10,864 nucleotides of DNA, taken from the NCBI GenBank assembly GCA_949299435.1, contig CASGAK010000041.1:1-10864 (forward strand), in the 5' to 3' direction. Below the pieces are notes generated by a model. The model had not been told where the DNA came from. It saw only the letters and a list, made by a program, of their open reading frames with translations, and did no database searches. Both the position numbers and the translations under genes were made by a program. Positions within the stretch are counted from its first letter, which is position 1; each line of letters starts with the position of its first letter. This document shows positions 1-5,651 of this stretch, piece after piece. This stretch comes from an uncultured bacterium (GTDB lineage: Bacteria; Cyanobacteriota; Vampirovibrionia; Gastranaerophilales; Gastranaerophilaceae).

Positions 1-372
1 ATTAATTACGGTTAATTTTTTATTTTTATTTTGTACAATTAAAATTCCTCTATACCACTTTCCTTTGGCACTGACAAAGCCCCCTGCAGGTGCTTTTAAT
101 ACTACATAATCAGAATAAATTTGATAAAACTTTCCATCTAAAGCAATAGCCATAGTATTTTTGTAAGGTATAATCTCATACCCTTTCATTGCTTCGAATT
201 TAGTCACAGTTTTATTAGTATTTGCATCAATCAAAGAAGTTTCAGCAGAAGCCCCTATTCCGATCCGGTCGACCTCTGTTTGAAGTCCTATTTTAATAGC
301 ATAACAAGGACTCGAAAAAGCTGAAAGTATGCAAAATACCCCAGCTAAAATTGTAAAAATTCTCTTCTTCAT
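1..372 (-). CDS. SpoIID/LytB-domain secreted protein, N-terminal part (cut by window edge)
   Basis: The reading frame is open from an ATG at 372 (minus strand) to the left edge, giving 124 residues with no stop; the C-terminal part lies outside. Residues 1-25 are a signal peptide (MKKR, hydrophobic stretch, then a CYA cleavage-like site). The mature start IKIGLQTEVDRIGIG and the segment KWYRGILIVQNKNKKLTVIN (residues 105-124) match the usual beginning of SpoIID/LytB proteins, where a short beta-rich stretch leads to an 'R-G-hydrophobic ... L-x-V-[IV]-N' strand just before the 'LP-EEYL-GVV' core. That core would begin immediately beyond the edge. SpoIID of endospore formers is a lytic transglycosylase acting on peptidoglycan and LytB enhances an amidase; in non-sporulating diderms the role is probably wall remodelling. 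No Shine-Dalgarno lies upstream. The catalytic region is unseen, so activity cannot be judged. Confidence 0.72.
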   Translation of the reverse strand, partial: MKKRIFTILAGVFCILSAFSSPCYAIKIGLQTEVDRIGIGASAETSLIDANTNKTVTKFEAMKGYEIIPYKNTMAIALDGKFYQIYSDYVVLKAPAGGFVSAKGKWYRGILIVQNKNKKLTVIN

Positions 373-378
373 AGTTTT

Positions 379-387
379 ATTATAGCA
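379..387 (-). promoter_or_regulatory. Extended -10 promoter of the SpoIID-like gene, leaderless geometry
   Basis: On the minus strand the sequence reads TGC-TATAAT, an extended -10 element, followed by exactly six bases (AAAACT) and the ATG at 372. With the usual spacing, transcription would start at the A of the ATG. No good -35 hexamer is visible 16-18 bases upstream, which extended -10 promoters tolerate, and no Shine-Dalgarno is present. The element lies in the 34-base gap after the upstream minus-strand gene, so the SpoIID-like gene probably has its own promoter. Confidence 0.6.
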
Positions 388-406
388 TATTATCTATAAA
401 AAGGGA

Positions 407-1075
407 TTAAGTCTTTTGATTGATTTTTTCTTCATTTTTTACATCAGCGTCGACTTTTTGGGGATTTTTTCTTTTGATTCCTAGTTTTTTCGTAATATCT
501 TCAGCGTAAAATTTACCAACATTTTCCGCCATAGCATAAGATGCCATTGAACCGCATACGAATAATACGCCTTTTAAAAAAGCAGCTGTCCTGCTTGAGA
601 GTTTTGAATTTTTGAATGACTCAGCAAGAGATTTTAAAATATTATTATCATAAGCCTTTTTAGCAACGTTTTTTACATTTTTCTCATTAAAAATACTGTC
701 AAATGACTGCTTCATAACAGCTTCACCGATAAACATTCCCGTCAAAGCTATAGATTCTGTAATTCCTGAATGCACTTTATCCTCAGACATTGCAACTTTT
801 AATGCTCCTGATGCACAAATTAAAGGGTTAACATTATCTGCAGCAAATTTAACAACCTTCCCTGCATAGCTGAGTGCTGCATTTTCCTTAGCTAAATTTT
901 CATAAGCCTTCAATGCACTTCTGGCTGATAATGCAAAAATATTATCATACTTTGTAATTTCTTGAGCTACACCAGCACATTGACCTAATGTTACGACACT
1001 GCGACCGATTTCGCCGTTTTTGGTCTTTTCTGCGTTTCTATATGCAAATATTGTTGATGCTACAGGACTAAACAC
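407..1075 (-). CDS. Orphan 222-residue membrane-associated protein
   Basis: I do not recognise a family. The frame starts with GTG (1075) and is preceded on the minus strand by AAAGG about nine bases upstream, which supports that start. The protein is Ala/Lys-rich and mostly helical in character. There are moderately hydrophobic stretches around residues 25-40, 82-97 and 105-121, and a clearer membrane-type helix at about 165-183. A strongly charged Lys/Asn/Glu tail follows (about 197-222). There is no signal peptide, no recognisable catalytic motif and no Cys cluster. It lies in tandem 34 bases upstream of the SpoIID-like gene and is divergent from the secreted-protein gene at 1224. Its codon use looks like its neighbours', with no sign of recent transfer. 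It is probably a lineage-specific membrane-associated protein; no function should be assigned. Confidence 0.7.
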   Translation of the reverse strand: MFSPVASTIFAYRNAEKTKNGEIGRSVVTLGQCAGVAQEITKYDNIFALSARSALKAYENLAKENAALSYAGKVVKFAADNVNPLICASGALKVAMSEDKVHSGITESIALTGMFIGEAVMKQSFDSIFNEKNVKNVAKKAYDNNILKSLAESFKNSKLSSRTAAFLKGVLFVCGSMASYAMAENVGKFYAEDITKKLGIKRKNPQKVDADVKNEEKINQKT

Positions 1076-1155
1076 GTTTTATAACCTTTTACACACTACT
1101 ATACATTTATATAAAGTATTTTTGACCGAGAAAATTGCTCTTACTAAAAATATTT

Positions 1156-1167
1156 TTACAATTGTAA
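1156..1167. promoter_or_regulatory. Perfect 12-bp palindrome, candidate operator
   Basis: TTACAATTGTAA is exactly self-complementary and lies in the divergent intergenic region 1076-1223, about 22 bases upstream of the -35 element at 1190. It directly abuts a second A/T palindrome (AAAAATATTTTT, 1146-1157). The position and symmetry suit a dimeric repressor or activator site for the plus-strand gene, the minus-strand gene or both. In an AT-rich region short palindromes also arise by chance. Confidence 0.3.
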
Positions 1168-1189
1168 TAAATACCGGTAAAACTTGTTC

Positions 1190-1217
1190 TTGCTTTTAAC
1201 GCAAAAACTGTTATAAT
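1190..1217 (+). promoter_or_regulatory. Promoter for the secreted-protein gene at 1224, leaderless geometry
   Basis: TTGCTT (1190-1195) and an extended -10, TGT-TATAAT (1209-1217, hexamer 1212-1217), are separated by 16 bases. The -10 hexamer is followed by exactly six bases (1218-1223) and then ATG at 1224, so the predicted transcription start is the A of that ATG. No Shine-Dalgarno is present. This geometry favours ATG 1224 over the in-frame ATG at 1218, which would lie upstream of the transcript start. Confidence 0.65.
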
Positions 1218-1223
1218 ATGCGT

Positions 1224-1820
1224 ATGAAAAAAATTTTAAGTTTGTTTTTAATTTTTTTGAGCTTTAATACCATAAAGGTATTTGCTGCAACACCTATTGA
1301 AAATATTCAGCTCGATATAAGGGAGGCTGATCCTATAGAACTGCAAGCAGGAACTTTTATTCCCGTTATGAACGCCCAAGAAATTTCAACACAATATATG
1401 ACAGAAGGTCAAAAATTAAAGTTTATAGCAACAAATGATCTTTTTATGTACGAAACTAAAATTATACCCGAAGATACACTATTCGAGGGATATATCGAAA
1501 AAATGAATGAGCCTGTTATCGGTACAAATGCATCTATGATTATAAGAATATCTAAAATAATTCTTCCTGATGGCCATGAAATGCCTATGAAAGGATACAT
1601 TTACACTTCAAATAATAATCTTATAGGAGGCGGAATGGCAGAGCCAGCAGAATGGATTAGAATGCCTCATTACCAAAACAGACTTAAAGGCGTAGCCTCT
1701 TTACAGATTAAACCCGGAGAAAAGAAAAAAATGGGAGAACATACTACTCTCCAATCAGGGCTTGATTTAATGATTATTTTGACCGATTCTTTGGAAATTA
1801 CACATATATTAACAAATTGA
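1224..1820 (+). CDS. Secreted beta-domain protein (VirB10/TrbI-like pattern), 198 residues
   Basis: An in-frame ATG exists at 1218, but the promoter -10 ends at 1217, so 1224 is preferred; it also begins a standard signal peptide (MKKILSLFLIFLSF..., cleavage near VFA-A, residue about 21). The mature part is predicted beta-rich: an 'AGTFIPV' strand, 'MTEGQKLKFIATNDL', 'IIPEDTLFEGYIEK', then 'IRISKIILPDGHEMPMKGYI'. This order (resistance-to-extraction-like 'x-AG-x-x-IPV', a 'G-Q-x-[VL]' segment, a 'P-x-x-[ST]-x-x-x-G' segment, a 'P-G/D-G/A-x-x-P' segment) resembles the TrbI/VirB10 C-terminal beta domain and is repeated in the next gene. It ends with TGA, which overlaps the next promoter. It is likely periplasmic or outer-membrane-associated. 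The absence of other type IV secretion genes argues against a conjugation role. The family call rests on pattern only. Confidence 0.7.
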   Translation: MKKILSLFLIFLSFNTIKVFAATPIENIQLDIREADPIELQAGTFIPVMNAQEISTQYMTEGQKLKFIATNDLFMYETKIIPEDTLFEGYIEKMNEPVIGTNASMIIRISKIILPDGHEMPMKGYIYTSNNNLIGGGMAEPAEWIRMPHYQNRLKGVASLQIKPGEKKKMGEHTTLQSGLDLMIILTDSLEITHILTN

Positions 1821-1845
1821 CAAGAAATATAAACTAAAATAGAAT
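1817..1845 (+). promoter_or_regulatory. Near-consensus sigma-70 promoter for the gene at 1885
   Basis: TTGACA (1817-1822), a 17-base spacer and TAGAAT (1840-1845) match the housekeeping consensus closely. The -35 overlaps the TGA stop of the preceding gene. The expected start near 1852 gives a leader of about 33 bases that carries a strong Shine-Dalgarno (AAAGGGAG, 1873-1880) four bases before the ATG. The gene therefore has its own promoter in addition to possible read-through from 1224. Confidence 0.7.
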
Positions 1846-1884
1846 GTTATAAAAAGTATACTTAGTCAGAAGAAAGGGAGAATT

Positions 1885-2661
1885 ATGAAAAAAAATATAA
1901 ACTTATTTTTAGCAGCTATTTTGCTAAGTGCAAACGTATCTTTAGCTGCAAGTAATTTTGACTACACCCCACAAACACCCGTATATCAACAACAACAATT
2001 TGGAGCACAAACTCCGCAATATCAAAGACAAAATTATACCCAGCCTCAATATACAAACACGAATCAAACATTAAAAGGTCATGTAGTTACCGTACCTGCA
2101 GGTCAAAATATACCTGTTATAACCACAATGCCTCTAAGCAGTGAAAATTTAACATTGGGGCAAAATGTATCAGTCGCACTCGGATCTGATTTTTATTACA
2201 ACGGAAATCTGATAGCTCCTGCAGGCAGCTCTATCACTGGACAGGTTCTTGAAGTATCAAAAGCTAAACGCGGAAGTATGAACGGTAAATTGATGGTAAG
2301 ATTTACACAGATTACAACACCATATGGGGCTCAAATACCTATTTCTGCAGTAATCAAAACAGATGATAACACTGGAGTATTAGTAGGCGGAACAAAAATG
2401 GATGTAGCAAAAGATTATGGAAAAGATTTAGCTGTAGGATCTGCCGCCGGAGCAACAGCAGGACTTGTAATGAGTGCTATCTCAGGAGGTGATATCGGAA
2501 GAGGTACAGCTCTAGGTACAGCAGTAGGAGCAGGCGGAGGACTTGTAAAATCTATTTGGGATAAAGGTGATAATGTAGAAATCCCCGCAAATGCAGGTAT
2601 TCAAATCACACTTACCCAAGCAATTACCGTGAACCCTGCTGTTTATAATACTAATTATTAG
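1885..2661 (+). CDS. Secreted protein with TrbI/VirB10-like beta domain and glycine-zipper segment
   Basis: 258 residues, starting at an ATG behind a strong Shine-Dalgarno. Residues 1-22 form a signal peptide (MKKNINLFLAAILLSANVSLAA). Residues about 25-62 are a low-complexity Gln/Tyr/Pro/Thr/Asn linker. From about 66 the pattern 'VTVPAGQNIPVITTMPLSS ... LGQNVSVAL ... LIAPAGSSITGQV ... GKLMVRFTQITTPYGAQIPI' resembles the TrbI/VirB10 beta-domain (AG-x-x-IPV, GQ-x-V, APAGS-x-x-G). Residues about 184-222 are Gly/Ala-rich with repeated GxxxG spacing, a glycine-zipper-like helix pair that in this family context could insert in the outer membrane. A final strand, 'EIPANAGIQITLTQAITV', closes the domain. 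The neighbour at 1224 appears to be a shorter relative without the linker and zipper. Probable site: periplasm or outer membrane. The exact role is unknown; no conjugation apparatus is visible here. Confidence 0.75.
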   Translation: MKKNINLFLAAILLSANVSLAASNFDYTPQTPVYQQQQFGAQTPQYQRQNYTQPQYTNTNQTLKGHVVTVPAGQNIPVITTMPLSSENLTLGQNVSVALGSDFYYNGNLIAPAGSSITGQVLEVSKAKRGSMNGKLMVRFTQITTPYGAQIPISAVIKTDDNTGVLVGGTKMDVAKDYGKDLAVGSAAGATAGLVMSAISGGDIGRGTALGTAVGAGGGLVKSIWDKGDNVEIPANAGIQITLTQAITVNPAVYNTNY

Positions 2662-2723
2662 TAAATCAGGTAATAATTTTTATTAATAATTTAAAATAAA
2701 ATTACATCAAATAAATACGAAAA

Positions 2724-2751
2724 GAGAGTTTTACAATCTTGTAAAACTCTC
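2724..2751 (+). promoter_or_regulatory. Perfect 13-bp stem-loop ahead of tonB, without T-tract
   Basis: GAGAGTTTTACAA (2724-2736) and its exact complement TTGTAAAACTCTC (2739-2751) are separated by only TC; a realistic RNA hairpin would have an 11-12 bp stem with a 4-6 base loop. The right arm is followed by AATAAATGAAG, not a run of T, so this is a poor intrinsic terminator on the plus strand. It lies 34 bases before the tonB start, between the secreted-protein gene and the tonB operon. Possible roles: a 3'-end-stabilising or processing hairpin, an attenuator, or (as DNA) a symmetric protein-binding site. Confidence 0.6.
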
Positions 2752-2785
2752 AATAAATGAAGTCAACGAAAGGCTTGTCGAGGAT

Positions 2786-4033
2786 ATGTCAATTTTAGGA
2801 AAATATACCGATAATACAATAGAAGACGATGAAAATCAGGAAATACAAGGTTATACAATTCCTGTTGTCATAAAAAAAGAAAATGGAGATAGTTTAAAAA
2901 AAGATATAACAATTTCCACAATACTTCACCCCGTTGTATTGGGTATAATTTATCTTATATCTTTGATATTACTGTTCTTAGGGATATCATTCAACGTATT
3001 TGAAAGACCAAAACCTAAAATGAAAGATATAGAATTCGTACTTGTAGATAAAGAAGACACACCGATTAACAAGAACACTCCATATCGTTCTGATATAAAT
3101 TCTCGTGCAGGCGGACATCATGATCCAACCAAAAAGGTATCAATGCCGTCACCTACACCTTCGGCATCTAAAAAGACCTCACCTGCACCGCAACAACCTG
3201 CAAAGGCTCAAAAGCCTACAGTCCAGCCTAAACCTCAGCAGACTACTCAAAAGCAACAACCTGTAAAAAAACAGACAATAGCAGAGCAAATACAAAAAGC
3301 CGTACAACAACCAAAACCGGCTCTAAAGCAAGAGCAAACACCTCCTGCACCAAAAGCTCCTCAAGCTGCAAAGCCTGCTCCTCCAACAGCAAGACCTTCA
3401 ATCAAACCGCCAATGACACCAAAAACTGTTGCTAAACCAAGCTCAGCATTTCAAGTCCCAGTACCGTCAGGCGGCACAAAATCAGGAAGCTATGCGACAG
3501 GACCAATAAGTGGCTCAGGAACTTCTAATAAAGGAGGCGGATCCGGTGGTCCAACTACAGGAAGCGGAAGCAGTGGCAGCGGGAAATATACACCTGCACC
3601 ATCACTTGCCCCTACAGGCGGTGGAAGCTCATCAGGACAAAAACTTGCAAAAGGCGGCGGTGGAGGCACCGGAGGACTTGGTAATCCCGGTCCCGGCAAT
3701 CCTAACGGACGTCCAGGGATTGATACTATAAGAGAGCCTGATTTCGGTCCTTATATGAGAGAACTTCAAAGAAGAATTAAAATGAACTGGGATCCACCAA
3801 AGGGCAATGAAAGTAAACGTGTAGTATTACTGTTTAAAATTGCAAAAGACGGAAGACTTTTATCCTGCAGTGTATATAAATCATCAGGATTAAAAAGTGC
3901 AGATGATGCCGCATTAAATGCAGTAAGACTTACAGCACCATTTAAACCTTTGCCTGCTGAATATAAAGGACAAAGCATTGATATTCAATTCACTTTTGAT
4001 TACAACGTATTCGGAGCTGCAGGATATCAATAA
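2786..4033 (+). CDS. tonB: TonB/TolA-type energy transducer
   Basis: 415 residues. A cytoplasmic N-terminus (1-47) precedes one membrane helix (about 48-70, HPVVLGIIYLISLILLFLGI). A long periplasm-spanning linker follows: Pro/Lys/Gln/Ala-rich (about 110-230), then Gly/Ser-rich (about 235-312) with oligoglycine runs. The C-terminal domain (about 318-410) is a TonB_C-type fold: 'YMRELQRRIKMNWDPP', then 'VVLLFKIAKDGRLLSCSVYKSSG', 'DDAALNAVRL' and 'APFKPLP', the standard order of that family. It would carry proton-motive energy from ExbB/ExbD to outer-membrane receptors or, if TolA-like, to envelope constriction. It is longer than classical TonB (about 240), mainly because of the linker. No receptor, TolB or Pal gene is in the window, so TonB versus TolA is unresolved. 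The Shine-Dalgarno is weak (GAGG too close, AAAGG twelve bases away). Confidence 0.85.
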   Translation: MSILGKYTDNTIEDDENQEIQGYTIPVVIKKENGDSLKKDITISTILHPVVLGIIYLISLILLFLGISFNVFERPKPKMKDIEFVLVDKEDTPINKNTPYRSDINSRAGGHHDPTKKVSMPSPTPSASKKTSPAPQQPAKAQKPTVQPKPQQTTQKQQPVKKQTIAEQIQKAVQQPKPALKQEQTPPAPKAPQAAKPAPPTARPSIKPPMTPKTVAKPSSAFQVPVPSGGTKSGSYATGPISGSGTSNKGGGSGGPTTGSGSSGSGKYTPAPSLAPTGGGSSSGQKLAKGGGGGTGGLGNPGPGNPNGRPGIDTIREPDFGPYMRELQRRIKMNWDPPKGNESKRVVLLFKIAKDGRLLSCSVYKSSGLKSADDAALNAVRLTAPFKPLPAEYKGQSIDIQFTFDYNVFGAAGYQ

Positions 4034-4091
4034 AAATAAATTATAACTGAATGCAATTATAAGAAAATCACACAAAAAGAGAGGATAAATT

Positions 4092-4739
4092 ATGGAACTA
4101 CTATTACACTCAATTCAACTGGACTGGCCGGTACTCTTACCGATACTTGTATGTTCAATTTTGGTCGTGGCAGTTGTTATCAACAGATTTCAATTTTACA
4201 AAAAAAACAAACGTGATGTTGTTTTATTCATACCAAAATTGCAAAGAGAGCTTGCAAAAAACAATTTGCAAGGAGCACAGAGCGTTGCAGAAAATTGCGG
4301 CGGTGTAATCGGTGAAGTAACCGAAGAAGCTGTAAGAATATTTTCAGAACAAAGAAACGGTTTTTCACGTTCATTTGATATCGCATCTGCACTGGCGACA
4401 AGAAAATTGGAAAACCATTTAACAATTTTAGGTACAATAGGAGGTGTAGCTCCGTTTTTAGGTTTGTTCGGAACTGTTGTACGTATTTTATACACATTCC
4501 AAGATCTTGCAACTCAAGGTAATCAATCAGCAGCAGTTGCTATGGGTATAGGATCAGCATTGATTGCTACAGCTTTCGGTCTTGGTGTTGCGATTGTTGC
4601 GGTTGTTTTTTACAACTCTTTCCAATCTATAGTTAAAAGATATGAAGATGATTTCCAATTAATCAAATTATTATTCTTGAGTTTCGTAGATTCAGAAGAT
4701 GAGTCAAACAAAACAGCTTCAAATGTTTCATTAAGTTAA
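4092..4739 (+). CDS. exbB: ExbB/TolQ/MotA-family proton-channel protein
   Basis: 215 residues behind a good Shine-Dalgarno (AGAGAGGA). Three membrane helices fit the family: about 13-31, 112-133 and 152-175, with a cytoplasmic loop between the first two. Core motifs are 'LTILGTIGGVAPFLGLFGTV' and 'GSALIATAFGLGVAIVAVVFYNSF'. It forms the pentameric ring around ExbD helices that uses the proton gradient to drive the TonB/TolA transducer encoded just upstream. The two pore threonines of the family (T128 in GTV, T160 in IATA) are kept. However, the position of E. coli ExbB Glu176 (the Glu of 'EALLATA') appears to be Ser155 here, and the Gly of 'GTVxGI' is Arg131. The gene lies 58 bases after tonB and 16 bases before the first exbD, consistent with one operon. 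TolQ is the alternative name. Confidence 0.9.
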   Translation: MELLLHSIQLDWPVLLPILVCSILVVAVVINRFQFYKKNKRDVVLFIPKLQRELAKNNLQGAQSVAENCGGVIGEVTEEAVRIFSEQRNGFSRSFDIASALATRKLENHLTILGTIGGVAPFLGLFGTVVRILYTFQDLATQGNQSAAVAMGIGSALIATAFGLGVAIVAVVFYNSFQSIVKRYEDDFQLIKLLFLSFVDSEDESNKTASNVSLS

Positions 4740-4755
4740 AAAGGAAATTATAGCA

Positions 4756-5205
4756 ATGGCAATGAGCACTAATAAAAAAGGGAAACTGTTTACAGAAATA
4801 AATATCACACCGCTTACAGATATTTTTCTTGTTTTGTTAATTATCATGATGGTAGTTGCACCGACATTTCAGTCAATGGATAACGCTATTACCGTTCCTG
4901 AAATTAACAGCGGGGTAGCTATTGAACAAAAAAATGCTACAATATCCATTACAAAAGAAGGTTTGATGTTCGTAAACGGGAAACAGATTACTGAAGACCA
5001 ACTGACAGATGAGCTTATTGCTATCAAAAGTACAATTGAAAAACCTGAAGTCGTCGTAAAAGCTGATGAAAAAGTTAAAAGCTCTGAAATTATGAAAGTA
5101 ATGAACGCAGCACAAGATGCTGAATACAAAAAACTTATCGTAGCAGGAGAGCCTTTGACCAAAAAAGAACAAAAAGATCTTAAAGAAAATAACCAAGGAG
5201 TCTAA
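4756..5205 (+). CDS. exbD: ExbD/TolR-family biopolymer transport protein, copy 1
   Basis: 149 residues. The start at 4756 is preferred over the in-frame ATG at 4762 because AAGGA (4741-4745) is nearer. A short cytoplasmic segment precedes a single membrane helix (about 20-42) containing the family signature 'EINITPLTDIFLVLLIIMMV', with the proton-carrying aspartate at D22. The periplasmic part (about 45-149) shows the ExbD/TolR pattern: a 'ITVPEI' strand, 'ATISITKEGLMFVNGKQIT', 'VVVKADEKVKSSEIMKVMNAAQDAEYKKLIVAGEPL'. It would pair with a second ExbD subunit inside the ExbB ring. It ends two bases before the next exbD and is probably translationally coupled with it. The tail after residue 132 (KKEQKDLKEN) is charged and longer than in copy 2. 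Confidence 0.92.
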   Translation: MAMSTNKKGKLFTEINITPLTDIFLVLLIIMMVVAPTFQSMDNAITVPEINSGVAIEQKNATISITKEGLMFVNGKQITEDQLTDELIAIKSTIEKPEVVVKADEKVKSSEIMKVMNAAQDAEYKKLIVAGEPLTKKEQKDLKENNQGV

Positions 5206-5207
5206 AA

Positions 5208-5597
5208 ATGAGCCGTAACCGCGGAGAATTTAACGAAATAAATATCACACCGTTAACAGATATTTTTCTTGTACTGTTGATTATAATGATGGTAATAGCA
5301 CCGTTACTTGATCAGCAGGGGTTAAATTTAACCGTACCTGAAAATGTCGCTCAGGAACAGGTAAAGCAAGATACTAAAATTTTAACTGTCAATGTAACAT
5401 CTGATGACAAATATTATATTGACGGGCAAGAAATTCCTGTAAATGAACTGGAAAATTATATAAAAGAACAAGCCGTAAATTTTCCTGACGGTATGATGAT
5501 TGAAACAGACGGTGAAGCAACTCACGGGGCAGTGGTAAAGCTCATGGACAGTGCAAGAAATTCAGGTATCACAAGTATTTCAGTATCTCAAGTGTAA
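5208..5597 (+). CDS. exbD: ExbD/TolR-family biopolymer transport protein, copy 2
   Basis: 129 residues, starting two bases after copy 1 and preceded by AAGGAG (5194-5199) with good spacing. The same signature 'EINITPLTDIFLVLLIIMMV' is present, with the key aspartate at D18. The periplasmic domain is clearly diverged from copy 1 (LNLTVPENVAQEQ..., 'YYIDGQEIPVNELENYIKEQ', 'MMIETDGEATHGAVVKLMDSARNSGITSISV'). The near-identity is limited to the helix, while the periplasmic halves differ, so this is an old tandem duplication kept for two non-identical subunits. It is the last gene of the operon; a bidirectional terminator follows 13 bases downstream. Together with tonB and exbB it forms a complete inner-membrane motor. 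Confidence 0.92.
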   Translation: MSRNRGEFNEINITPLTDIFLVLLIIMMVIAPLLDQQGLNLTVPENVAQEQVKQDTKILTVNVTSDDKYYIDGQEIPVNELENYIKEQAVNFPDGMMIETDGEATHGAVVKLMDSARNSGITSISVSQV

Positions 5598-5610
5598 AAG
5601 TAGTTTTTAT

Positions 5611-5643
5611 AAAAAATAGCAGCCAAGAAGGCTGCTATTTTTT
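5611..5643. terminator. Bidirectional intrinsic terminator between convergent genes
   Basis: AAAAAATAGCAGCC (5611-5624) and its exact complement GGCTGCTATTTTTT (5630-5643) enclose a five-base loop (AAGAA). The stem has a GC-rich base near the loop and runs of T on the 3' side in both directions, so it can end the exbD transcript (plus) and the convergent orphan gene at 5652-6485 (minus). Confidence 0.92.
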
Positions 5644-5651
5644 ATTATTGA

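Noticed and set aside
1818..1820. Recoded TGA (alternative genetic code)
   Set aside because: TGA here closes the frame sensibly, directly before a consensus promoter and the next gene, and no gene in the window needs TGA to be read through.
2757..2798. A 13-codon upstream frame (ATG at 2757) overlapping the tonB start
   Set aside because: It has no Shine-Dalgarno beyond the hairpin arm and no regulatory codon run; a frame this short is expected by chance.
3490..3731. Frames of 69-73 codons on both strands over the Gly/Pro-rich part of tonB
   Set aside because: They are shadows of the repetitive Gly/Pro codons. The translations are low-complexity, lack ribosome sites and lie fully inside a well-supported gene.
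4041..4062. Near-palindrome TTATAACTG/CAATTATAA between tonB and exbB
   Set aside because: It is an A/T-only stem with a mismatch and weak stability in an AT-rich gap; no T-tract and no independent support.
4196..4512. Minus-strand frames of 94-99 codons within exbB
   Set aside because: They are antisense to strongly conserved ExbB motifs, with no Shine-Dalgarno and no recognisable domain.
4869..5196. Minus-strand frames of 97-107 codons within the first exbD
   Set aside because: They are antisense shadows of a conserved gene; the hydrophobic translation mirrors the coding strand.
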